Shown: piece by piece, positions 1 to 6,385 of the stretch | Layout: every line of letters starts with the position of its first letter | Position numbering within the stretch: position 1 is the first letter of the stretch | Source: Actinomycetota bacterium | GTDB lineage: Bacteria > Actinomycetota > Thermoleophilia > Solirubrobacterales > 70-9 | DNA: 33,533 bases | NCBI GenBank assembly: GCA_018268655.1 | Contig: JAFDWC010000015.1 | Span: 1-33,533, forward strand | Reading direction: 5' to 3' | Position numbers and translations under genes: made by a program | The notes under the pieces: model-generated | Database searches by the model: none | What the model saw: the letters and a program-made list of their open reading frames with translations, nothing else | What the model was told of the DNA's origin: nothing

Positions 1-443
1 GGTTCCACTTCTCCGCCGGCAAGGTTGGCGCGGCCGATCGTTTCCGTCGTGTCATTCGTCCAGTAGACGTGGCCGGCGTCTACGGCGACCGCGAAGACTC
101 CTGCGGCGCCTTTGATCCATTCAGTTTCCACTTCGCCGCCATCGAGATTGGCGCGGGCGATCATTTCAGCTGGGCGATTGGCCCAGTAGATGTGGCCGGC
201 GTCGACCGCTACGCCCGTCGCCCTTTCGGTGCCCGGAACCAATTCCTGCGTTTCTTCGACCCCGCTCGTAGTGGTGCGATGTATCGAAGTATTGGCGTAC
301 CCAGCCCAGTAGAGGTGGGCGTTGGCCCCGGCGGCGCCGAAGGCCGCGAGGGCGACGAGAGAGAGTGAGAGGGCGAGGGCGAGCCGGCGAAAGGAGGCGG
401 CGCCACGGGCGAGCAGGCGACGGGGCGCGGGACCAGTGTTCAT
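1..443 (-). CDS. Exported YWTD-like beta-propeller protein, 5' part only (runs off window start)
   Basis: The first 147 codons of a secreted protein are present; the rest lies outside the window. The N-terminus has an Arg-rich n-region, a hydrophobic stretch (LALALSLSLVALAAFGAAGANA) and a likely signal-peptidase site near residue 40. It is followed by repeats of the form GVAVDAGHIYWANR...IARANLDGGEVE, which resemble YWTD/NHL beta-propeller blades. The start ATG at 441-443 follows AAGGAG at a good distance. It is a close paralogue of the complete gene at 1586-3064: signal peptide, blades, ribosome site and promoter all match. Such propellers are usually extracellular binding or structural modules, and no catalytic residues are visible. 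The ligand is unknown. Glu codons are nearly all GAA, unlike most neighbouring genes. Confidence 0.85.
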   Translation of the reverse strand, partial: MNTGPAPRRLLARGAASFRRLALALSLSLVALAAFGAAGANAHLYWAGYANTSIHRTTTSGVEETQELVPGTERATGVAVDAGHIYWANRPAEMIARANLDGGEVETEWIKGAAGVFAVAVDAGHVYWTNDTTETIGRANLAGGEVE

Positions 444-500
444 CGCTTCTCCTTGGGCGAGCGGGCGGGACGGTGGTCGGCGTCGACTGCCGAGGACCGG

Positions 501-530
501 ACCCTAACCTTTGACCGGTCCGCCTGGCAA
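501..530 (-). promoter_or_regulatory. Promoter of the first propeller gene
   Basis: On the minus strand TTGCCA (-35, 525-530) is followed after 18 nt by TAGGGT (-10, 501-506), about 57 nt before the ATG at 443. The same two boxes occur at the same place before the paralogue at 3064, with a 17-nt spacer. That conservation within otherwise diverged upstream DNA supports the call. Confidence 0.6.
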
Positions 531-688
531 GCGCCTTACCGGCTTCGACTTGTCCCGGATCCGCCGGCGTCGACGGGGCTCCGGCGCGAGAAGCGTTCCC
601 GGATCGCTTGTGGCGCGTTCACCACCGTGTGATGATGCGGCCAGCGATCCGGCGAGGCCGAGCTGGTGCGGTTAGGAGGTCATGAACG

Positions 689-1051
689 ATGTTCGGGCGG
701 ATGAAGGACCCGGTCGCCGGCGAGGCGCTGGTCGTCTCGGTGAAGGCGGTCAGGCCGAAGTCGAACCCGGTGCCGTTCGAGGGCAAGCTGGTGGTGTCGG
801 CGGACGGGGTGCCGAAGACCACGGTCGAGCACAGGGAGCGCTACTGGCGGAAGGGTCAGGAGAGCATGATCGTGATCTGGCCGAGCGTCGGCCAGACCGT
901 GCCCGTGACCGTCGATCGGGCCGATCCGAGCCGGCTGCGCCTGGACTGGGACCAGATCCGCGACGCGGCCAAGGCAGCGGTTGCGAAAACGGAAGAAGAC
1001 GAGGAACGCCGGCTACTCGACGAGGCCTACGGTCGCGATCAGAGCGGCTGA
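689..1051 (+). CDS. Small hypothetical protein, soluble
   Basis: A 120-residue protein with no signal peptide or membrane segment. The N-terminal part looks beta-rich (EALVVSVKAV, FEGKLVVSADGVPKT, QTVPVTVDRADPSRLRLDW) and the C-terminus is a charged helix (AAKAAVAKTEEDEERRLLDEA). The start at 689 is chosen because GGAGG at 676-680 lies about 8 nt before it; an in-phase-looking ATG at 682 is too close and belongs to another frame. Third-position G/C is high. I do not recognise the family. It sits alone between divergent and convergent exported-protein genes, so the context gives no role. Confidence 0.7.
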   Translation: MFGRMKDPVAGEALVVSVKAVRPKSNPVPFEGKLVVSADGVPKTTVEHRERYWRKGQESMIVIWPSVGQTVPVTVDRADPSRLRLDWDQIRDAAKAAVAKTEEDEERRLLDEAYGRDQSG

Positions 1052-1061
1052 GCACCCATGG

Positions 1062-1526
1062 TCAGGACTTCGGGCTCGCCGTGAACGAGATGGTCCCGCC
1101 GGTGCAGCCGGGCAGTCCGGACGATTCTCCGGCGACGATCTTTCCCTTGATGCGTCGAGGTCCGGTGAAGGAGCCCCTCAGTTCCACGCCGCCGTTGGCC
1201 GGGTAGACGACGCCGGCGAAATGCCCTGATTCATCGATGCTCAGGCTCGCGTTCGGTTCGTGGAGGACGAGCTTGCCGCAGACGGCATCCCTGTAGTTCA
1301 GCCGCACGTTGGTGACCACGCGGCCTTCCCGCACCCCGAAGTAGATCGGCATGCCCTGGGAGGTCTTCCCCTTCCAGCCGCCGATGGCCGGTTCCACGCC
1401 TTCCGCGCCGGCTTGAGGCACGACGCCGATCAGAGCGATCACGCAGAAAAGGAGGCTCCCGAACGCCACCCGAATCCGGCCCCTCGTCGGTCCGGGCCGT
1501 CGGCTGTCGTGTGTCCTTGCGTTCAT
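1062..1526 (-). CDS. Small exported hypothetical protein
   Basis: A 154-residue protein with an Arg-rich N-terminus and one hydrophobic segment (VAFGSLLFCVIALIGVVPQAGA), which reads as a Sec signal peptide cut near residue 41. The mature part is mostly predicted beta strand (GGWKGKTSQGMPIYFGVREG, VELRGSFTGPRRIKGKIVAGE) and has two cysteines, at about 83 and 140, that could form a disulfide. The pattern resembles small lipocalin-like or C2-type secreted domains seen in actinobacteria, but I cannot name the family. AAAGGA precedes the ATG. It lies 59 nt downstream of the propeller gene on the same strand and may be cotranscribed with it. Confidence 0.75.
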   Translation of the reverse strand: MNARTHDSRRPGPTRGRIRVAFGSLLFCVIALIGVVPQAGAEGVEPAIGGWKGKTSQGMPIYFGVREGRVVTNVRLNYRDAVCGKLVLHEPNASLSIDESGHFAGVVYPANGGVELRGSFTGPRRIKGKIVAGESSGLPGCTGGTISFTASPKS

Positions 1527-1585
1527 CTGGTCTGTCCTTTCTGCGAATGAGTCATGCGACCACCCCTGGTGTTCTCACCTGCACG

Positions 1586-3064
1586 TCAGCTCCCCTTGCC
1601 CGCCACGACGACGAAGGAGCGCTTGGCGGCGGTCGGGTCGACGACTCCGGTCGGCCCCACCGCCTTGACCCGGAGCACGTGGTGGCCGGGCTTGACCGTG
1701 AGGGTCACCTTCGCCTTGCAGGGATGGAACTTCTGCTTGTCCAGGCGACAGAGGAAGGTCACCCCCTTTTGGTTTGAGCCGAAGGCGAAGCGCGGCCTGC
1801 GATTGGAGGAGCGGCCCGCGGGGCCGCTCTTCACCGAGGTCTTGGGCGCTGGGAGCGGCTGGGGCGGGGGTGGCGTCCCACCGCTCCCACCGAGCGAGAC
1901 GACGGGGTCGGTTTCGGTTTCGGTCCGCGCGGTCAGGGTCGCCGAGAACGTGCCGACGGCCTGAGGGGCGAAGCGAACCCCTACCGAGCAGGAGCCGCCG
2001 GGGGGCACCGGGGCGCCGCAGCTGCCGGCTTCGAGCAGGAACTGGGCCGGATCGGCGCCGCCCAGCGCGAACCCGTTGACGATCAGGTTCTGGTTGCCGT
2101 GGTTGGTGAAGGTGACCGACTGCGGCGCGCCGAGGCTCCCGCTCACCACCGATCCGAAGCTGAGCGAAGCTGTGCTTGGATCGGCCGTCTGGTAGCCGAC
2201 GGCCACTCCCCAGATGTCAGGGGGGGCTTTGCGAAATTCCGGTTCGATTTCGCCGCCGGTGAGCGTCGCGCGGCCGATCGAATCCGTTCCGTGGTTTGCC
2301 CAGTAGACGTGGCCGGCATCGATCGCCAATCCCCGCGGGTATTTGGCGCCTGTGATCCATCCCTGTTCCACTTCGCCACCGGCAAGGTTGGCCCGGCCGA
2401 TCGAGCTCGTGGTGTAGTTGGCCCAGTAGACGTGGCCGGCATTGACGGCGATGCCTTCGGGGAGTTTCGCTCCGGTGATCCATTCCTGCTTCACGTCGCC
2501 GCCGGCGAGGTCGGCGCGGCCAATTGAGTTCGCGCCGAAGCTCGTCCAGTAGACGTGGCCGGCGTCGACAGCGACGCCGGTCGGGTTGTTGGCGCCGGGG
2601 ATCCATTCGGGTTCCACTTCGCCGCCTTTGAGGTTGGCGCGGCCGATCGAGCTCGCGTCGAAGTTCGCCCAGTAGACGTGACCGACGTCGACGGCAACGC
2701 CCTCCGGGTTCCCCCCAAGGATTCCCCGAACTTCGATCCATTTCGGTTCCACTTCTTTGCCGGCGAGGTTGGCCCGACCGATCGAGCTCGTTCCGAAGTT
2801 CGCCCAATAGATGTGGCTGGCATCGAGCGCGACGCCGTGGGGGAATTCGATGCCTTCGACCCATTCCCGCGTTTCTTCGACGCCGCTCGTCGTGGTGCGG
2901 TTGACCGAAGTGCCCTGGGTCCCGGTCCAGTACAGGTAGGCGTTGGCGCCGGTTGCGCCGAACGCGGCGAAGGCGAGCAGGGAGAGCGAGAGGGCGAGGG
3001 CGAGCCGGCGCAAGGAGGCGGCGCCACGGGTCAGCGGGCGACGGGGCGCGGGACGAGCGTTCAT
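1586..3064 (-). CDS. Exported YWTD-like beta-propeller with ASH-type and Ig-like domains
   Basis: A 492-residue exported protein. Residues 1-38 are a signal peptide ending near GANA. Residues about 39-270 hold five clear blades of 41 residues, plus a partial sixth, built on G[VI]A[VI]DAGHVYWANF..SSIGRANLAGGEVE. Next comes a domain with the pattern of ASH/choice-of-anchor-D folds (SLSFGSVVSGSLGAPQSVTF...FAPQAVGTFSATL). The C-terminal Ig-like domain has two cysteines (TFLCRLDKQKFHPCKAKV). The frame stays open to 3355, but the start at 3064 is chosen because AAGGAG lies just upstream, the signal peptide starts there, and the paralogue at 443 starts at the same place. Role inferred: cell-surface binding or structural protein; the ligand is unknown. 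Glu is almost always GAA. Confidence 0.9.
   Translation of the reverse strand: MNARPAPRRPLTRGAASLRRLALALSLSLLAFAAFGATGANAYLYWTGTQGTSVNRTTTSGVEETREWVEGIEFPHGVALDASHIYWANFGTSSIGRANLAGKEVEPKWIEVRGILGGNPEGVAVDVGHVYWANFDASSIGRANLKGGEVEPEWIPGANNPTGVAVDAGHVYWTSFGANSIGRADLAGGDVKQEWITGAKLPEGIAVNAGHVYWANYTTSSIGRANLAGGEVEQGWITGAKYPRGLAIDAGHVYWANHGTDSIGRATLTGGEIEPEFRKAPPDIWGVAVGYQTADPSTASLSFGSVVSGSLGAPQSVTFTNHGNQNLIVNGFALGGADPAQFLLEAGSCGAPVPPGGSCSVGVRFAPQAVGTFSATLTARTETETDPVVSLGGSGGTPPPPQPLPAPKTSVKSGPAGRSSNRRPRFAFGSNQKGVTFLCRLDKQKFHPCKAKVTLTVKPGHHVLRVKAVGPTGVVDPTAAKRSFVVVAGKGS
2301..2820 (-). repeat. In-gene tandem repeat, 123-bp period (propeller blades)
   Basis: The motif cagtagacgtggccggc (antisense of HVYW) recurs at 2301, 2424, 2547 and 2670, exactly 123 bp (41 codons) apart. 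A diverged copy at 2805 is 135 bp from its neighbour because of four extra codons. Each copy encodes one propeller blade. Nucleotide-level similarity between blades suggests recent expansion or ongoing conversion. Confidence 0.9.
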
Positions 3065-3119
3065 CTTTCTCCTTGGGCGAGCGGGGCGAGACGGCGGTCT
3101 GCTCAACCGCCGGAAACCG

Positions 3120-3148
3120 ACCCTAACCTCGAGCTGTCCCGCTGGCAA
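3120..3148 (-). promoter_or_regulatory. Promoter of the second propeller gene
   Basis: On the minus strand TTGCCA (3143-3148) is followed after 17 nt by TAGGGT (3120-3125), about 56 nt before the ATG at 3064. It matches the promoter of the paralogue at 501-530. Confidence 0.6.
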
Positions 3149-3174
3149 CCTGCTTGCCTGGAGCGGGCGCGCTC

Positions 3175-3324
3175 TCAGCAGTTGACGTCCTGTACTTCGT
3201 TTTCGTGACCGGGGAAGTCGAACGCCTGTCGCCAGAACCAGGGCACCTGGAGGCCGAGGCCGCCTTCGGCGAGGGGCTTGAAGATGGGTTCGAGAAGGGA
3301 GGCCGGTGGGGAGGTCAGCTTCAT
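3175..3324 (-). pseudogene. C-terminal fragment of an unidentified gene
   Basis: The minus strand reads about 49 coding-like codons ending in a TGA at 3175-3177. The peptide contains LLEPIFKPLAEGGLGLQVPW and ends FPGHENEVQDVNC. Third positions are almost all G or C, aromatic and Pro/Gly content is protein-like, and the opposite strand reads poorly here. Upstream of 3324 the signal stops and the DNA belongs to the plus-strand gene remnant. I read it as the surviving 3' end of a larger gene cut off by a rearrangement. I do not recognise the family. A genuine 49-residue gene starting at the ATG at 3324 is possible but has no ribosome site. Confidence 0.45.
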
Positions 3325-3327
3325 CTC

Positions 3328-3804
3328 GTGAACGCACAGAACGCAGTGAACGCACAGAACGCGGTCAACTCGCAGTCTGCGGTGAACGCGACCAACTTCA
3401 GCCGCTACTTCACCAGCGGCCTGAAGAAGGCGAGCGCCGGAGAGACCGTCACGCTTGCCAGCGTCGGGCCGTTCACCTTCCTCGGCGAATGCGTCGACAA
3501 TGGCGGCGGTCCATACCAGGCCCTCGCCTACGTCACGACCTCCGCACAGGGATCGTTCATGTACTCCAACCAGGAGAAGGGATCGGCTTACTACGAAGGC
3601 ACGTTTGGGCCAGGCAGTAAGGCCAAGCTCGGCTACGCACCGCTCAACTCGGGTCCGGAGTGGATCACGCTTTTCGAACAGGAAGCCCCGTGGACGGTCG
3701 CCAGCCCCGACGGCTCGCTGCTCCTGCGGGGTAACTCGAGCGAAGGCGTGCATGTTTTCGGTGCCGATTGCGCCTTCGCCCTCAGCTGGACCGACGAAGG
3801 GTGA
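3328..3804 (+). pseudogene. 5'-truncated exported repeat protein
   Basis: About 158 codons read NAQNAVNAQNAVNSQSAVNATNFSRYF and then a globular region with two cysteines (FLGECVDNGG ... VFGADCAFALSWTDEG). The Asn-Ala-Val repeat followed by a globular tail is the layout of the exported family represented intact at 15523-16185. There it follows a KHVRGKLTYANVMST-type signal region, which is missing here. Upstream DNA belongs to a minus-strand fragment. A GTG at 3328 with GGGGAGG about 15 nt upstream could allow translation, but the product would have no export signal. I therefore call it a remnant; a functional cytoplasmic product cannot be excluded. Confidence 0.5.
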
Positions 3805-3898
3805 GGCGAGAGCCGTGGGCGACCCTCCGGCTCGTCGGCGCCGCATCTCCGAGAGCGCTGGCGCGGCCGCACTTCATCGCCGCCTTCGCTGGGTCGGA

Positions 3899-3916
3899 CT
3901 GAATCGTCCGATTCAG
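3899..3916. promoter_or_regulatory. Short palindrome upstream of the coiled-coil gene
   Basis: CTGAATC-GTCC-GATTCAG is a perfect 7-bp inverted repeat with a 4-nt centre, in a locally AT-richer stretch about 90 nt before the gene at 4004. It could be an operator or a small hairpin. Confidence 0.3.
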
Positions 3917-4003
3917 ATTCGGAGGAAAACCGGACGGCGAGCGAAATTGGGGAAAGCCAACCCTGCGCCGCCACGGCGCCCGTCAAAGGAGTGTCTCGTT
4001 CCG

Positions 4004-4840
4004 ATGAACCCGCCTGAAAAGGTGCGGCGGCTGATTCCAGTGATCGCCGTTGCCCTGCTCTCCGTCGCATTGCTCGCACCGGCCGCCAAGGCAGCCGACG
4101 TCCCGCCGCTGATCACGACCGCTCAGTACAAGGCGCTGGTCGGCTTCGTCGAAAAGCTCGACAAGCTCTCGAACACCCCGGCGACCGCCGCCCAGAAGGC
4201 CGCCTACGAGGGCCAGCTGGAGAACAAGCACGACGCCGCCGTGGACAAATCGACGGCGCTCTTCAACCGGGCCAAGAGGGCGGCGCAGCTCGAATCGGAA
4301 CGCGCGATCAGAACCGGCGTGCGGACGATCAGGCAGACCGAGGCCGGCGAACTCGCCGCCCTGCGCCGTGACTATGAGGCGCGCATGGACACCGCCGCCA
4401 CCAACTACGGGAAGACGATCGGCCGGATCGAAGATGTGTTCGACGCTCGGAACGCGGCGCTGGCCCGGCAGGTCAGCGGCCTGCGCAAGCAGAAGGCGAG
4501 TGCCGAAGGCGCGGTCCGCAAAGCCGCGATCCAGGAAGCGATCGACCGGCGGGCCAAGCGCGCCAGCGAAAATCGCAAGCTCCAGCAGGAAGAAGTCGCG
4601 GACCTGAAGGCCGGCTATCGTCGCGAAAAAGCCGCGATCCGAGGCGGCAAGCAGTCCGCCACCCGGAGCCTGCAGCAGAACGATGCCGAAGCGATCACGA
4701 CCCTGCGCAATCGGGGCAAGCGGATCTACAACAGCACCGTTCGCACCCGGCAGAACCAGCGCGTCAACCAGCTCTACGATCTCGAATCGAAGCTCAACGC
4801 GGGCCGCGCGGCGATCGCGCAGATGCCAGCCAGCAGCTGA
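4004..4840 (+). CDS. Exported coiled-coil protein
   Basis: A 278-residue protein. Residues 1-31 form a signal peptide (RRLIPVIAVALLSVALLAPAAKA, cut near residue 31). The mature protein is almost entirely charged, Ala-rich helix with Arg/Lys/Glu/Gln heptad character (for example AAQLESERAIRTGVRTIRQT and SENRKLQQEEVADLKAG). It has no cysteines in the mature part. Start: ATG at 4004 after AAAGGAG about 12 nt upstream; the frame is open further upstream but that part is not protein-like. Role inferred: a long rod-like or oligomeric envelope protein. No enzyme motif is visible and I do not recognise a named family. It is followed immediately by a strong stem-loop. Confidence 0.85.
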   Translation: MNPPEKVRRLIPVIAVALLSVALLAPAAKAADVPPLITTAQYKALVGFVEKLDKLSNTPATAAQKAAYEGQLENKHDAAVDKSTALFNRAKRAAQLESERAIRTGVRTIRQTEAGELAALRRDYEARMDTAATNYGKTIGRIEDVFDARNAALARQVSGLRKQKASAEGAVRKAAIQEAIDRRAKRASENRKLQQEEVADLKAGYRREKAAIRGGKQSATRSLQQNDAEAITTLRNRGKRIYNSTVRTRQNQRVNQLYDLESKLNAGRAAIAQMPASS

Positions 4841-4847
4841 GAGCGCC

Positions 4848-4883
4848 GCCGCTCGCCGGGCAGCTGGTTTCCCGGCGAGCGGC
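4848..4883 (+). terminator. Stem-loop after the coiled-coil gene
   Basis: GCCGCTCGCCGGG (4848-4860) pairs perfectly with CCCGGCGAGCGGC (4871-4883) around a 10-nt loop, 8 nt after the stop codon. There is no clear U-tract. It lies between convergent genes and may serve both strands. Confidence 0.65.
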
Positions 4884-4919
4884 TCTCCGCTTCCTCGATG
4901 GGACTGATGGGGGCGTCGG

Positions 4920-5276
4920 CTACGGCGCGTAGCGACGGTGGAGCATCAGCGAGTTGCCCTCGGTGTCCTCGAAGAAGGCCATGTTGCAGACGCCGGTGTC
5001 CTGCTCGCCGCTGAACTCCACGCCGCGCTGCTCGAGCTCTCGCTTGGCCGCCGCCACGTCCGGCACCCGGAGCGCGATCGGTGCGATGTGCGGCGCGAAA
5101 TCGTTGCCCATCACGGTCGGATCGACCAGATAGAGGGACACGTTGCCGGTCTCGATCTCGGGCCAGCCAGCCTCCCAGTCGGGACTGTGCAGACCGAGAA
5201 CGTCGCGATAGAAGACCTTCGCCCTGGCCATGTCCTCGACTGGTACGGAAACGAAGTCGGTGCGTTGAAGTTCCAT
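4920..5276 (-). CDS. VOC (glyoxalase/bleomycin-resistance fold) protein
   Basis: A 118-residue single-module VOC protein: it opens with TDFVSVPVEDMARAKVFYRD, the usual beta-alpha start (strand, then F-Y-x-x-x-L-G-L), and ends with FFEDTEGNSLMLHRRY, the usual D-x-x-G-N-x-[LI] segment carrying a metal-ligand-type Glu/His region. The family includes glyoxalases, dioxygenases and antibiotic-binding proteins, usually metal dependent and dimeric. The substrate cannot be told from sequence. AAGGAG lies 9 nt before the ATG at 5276. It is divergent from the ArsR-like regulator at 5631, which might control it; that is inference from position. Confidence 0.85.
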   Translation of the reverse strand: MELQRTDFVSVPVEDMARAKVFYRDVLGLHSPDWEAGWPEIETGNVSLYLVDPTVMGNDFAPHIAPIALRVPDVAAAKRELEQRGVEFSGEQDTGVCNMAFFEDTEGNSLMLHRRYAP

Positions 5277-5630
5277 GCTTGGCTTCTCCTTGTTGTGTGC
5301 TGCCGCTTCCGCTGGTGGCGTGGCGCTCGTCTCCCAAGATGCGCGTCACACTTCAGTCGCTCGCCGCCGGTCTCGGCCTCGACCCCGGCCGGGTGCTGTC
5401 GAGGCCTTTGGTCACATCAGCCTGCCTTGCTCGTGAAGACGGCCGGCATGACGTGCGCGGTTGCGACGAGGGTCACGATTTTCACCCCCTTCTAGGTCGC
5501 GTTTATCCCTCCTCGTCTTTTACTCGAAGCGCTTCCTGTAATGGAAGCGAGACTAAGCATTTTCCGTTTGGAAGCTGAGATAGTTCTCACTAAATTGGAG
5601 TTCCCGAGCAAAAGGAAAGGACTAGAGCAA
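5277..5630. other. 354-bp divergent intergenic region
   Basis: No convincing gene is seen; readings open on the plus strand here are low-complexity Arg/Ser-rich shadows. The part nearest the ArsR-like gene (about 5500-5630) is clearly AT-richer than the window average and holds the palindromes listed separately, as expected for a regulatory region. Confidence 0.6.
5526..5573. promoter_or_regulatory. Palindromic operator candidates before the ArsR-like gene
   Basis: CGCTTCC-TGTAAT-GGAAGCG (5530-5549) is a perfect 7-bp inverted repeat. It overlaps GAAGCGCTTC (5526-5535), and a second site with the same core, TTCC-GTTT-GGAA, lies at 5562-5573. Repeated TTCC...GGAA dyads in an AT-rich region about 60-100 nt before a winged-helix regulator suggest autoregulation. 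Confidence 0.45.
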
Positions 5631-6236
5631 ATGGCGCAAGGAAAGCCCCCGGTCCGAAGGGGGATCGCGAAGCTCGCTCACGCTCTCAGCCACCCCGAGC
5701 GGGTGCGAATTCTCATGGAGATGAATTCGCCGATCCGGCGGTTGTCGCCGACCGAATACTCGTACGAGTCCGGCCTGCCACTCGGGAACGCCGCGTACCA
5801 CTTCCGGGCCTTGGAGAAGGCTGGCTGCATCAAGATCGTCGACGAACAGCAGCGGCGCGGAGCCACCGAGCACTACTTCGAGCCGGTCCAGCGAGCGCTC
5901 ACTTGGACCCGGGAATACGAAGACTTGCCCGACATCGTCAAGCAGCACCTCGACGCGGTCGGATTACGGGGCTACGTCGATGCGGTGGGCGACGCGATCG
6001 ACGCCGGCCGATACTGCAAGCGCGCCGCATCGCACATCGCGTACGACCGTTTCTGGACCGACCAGGCCGGTTTCGCCAAAGCGTCGCAGGTGTTGGACCG
6101 CGCCCTTGGGGAACTATTGGAGATCACGGCCGAAGCGCGCGAGCGTCTGACACAGGACCTTGACGCCACGAAGTTCCTCGCCGCCTACCACCTGTCGCTG
6201 TTCGAGACGGATCTAAAGCCCTCGGTTGGGACGTGA
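5631..6236 (+). CDS. ArsR-like winged-helix transcriptional regulator
   Basis: A 201-residue protein with an N-terminal winged-helix domain (residues about 12-90). HALSHPERVRILMEM is the typical ArsR/HTH_20 helix, and AAYHFRALEKAGCIKIVDEQ is the recognition helix plus wing. The longer C-terminal part (helix-rich, about 95-201) is of the type found in HTH_20-class regulators of Thermoleophilia and may bind an effector or mediate dimerisation. There is no Cys metal site of the arsenic/cadmium type, so metal sensing is unlikely. The start at 5631 is chosen from AAAGGA 10 nt upstream and because the domain begins there; the frame is open upstream. Targets are probably its own promoter and perhaps the divergent VOC gene. 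Confidence 0.8.
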   Translation: MAQGKPPVRRGIAKLAHALSHPERVRILMEMNSPIRRLSPTEYSYESGLPLGNAAYHFRALEKAGCIKIVDEQQRRGATEHYFEPVQRALTWTREYEDLPDIVKQHLDAVGLRGYVDAVGDAIDAGRYCKRAASHIAYDRFWTDQAGFAKASQVLDRALGELLEITAEARERLTQDLDATKFLAAYHLSLFETDLKPSVGT

Positions 6237-6272
6237 CCGACGGTGCGGCTGGGACCTGACCGACGGTGATCC
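6227..6272. repeat. 23-bp imperfect tandem duplication over a stop codon
   Basis: TGGGACGTGACCGACGGTG... (6227-6249) is followed directly by TGGGACCTGACCGACGGTG... (6250-6272); the first 19 positions differ at one base. The first copy contains the stop codon of the ArsR-like gene. Confidence 0.75.
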
Positions 6273-6373
6273 GGAAGATCTCATCTTACGCCGGCCGGTT
6301 CGAGGCAGGGTGCGTTCGGCGCCCTCGAGGATCGCCGCTCAAAAACCGATCTCCGTGCCCTACCCGCCCCGGT

Positions 6374-6385
6374 TAGGCTGGCGCC
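6374..6385 (+). promoter_or_regulatory. Leaderless -10 box for the cyclase gene
   Basis: TAGGCT (6374-6379) lies exactly 6 nt before the ATG at 6386. There is no Shine-Dalgarno sequence and no convincing -35 box. The geometry fits transcription starting at the start codon. Confidence 0.5.
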
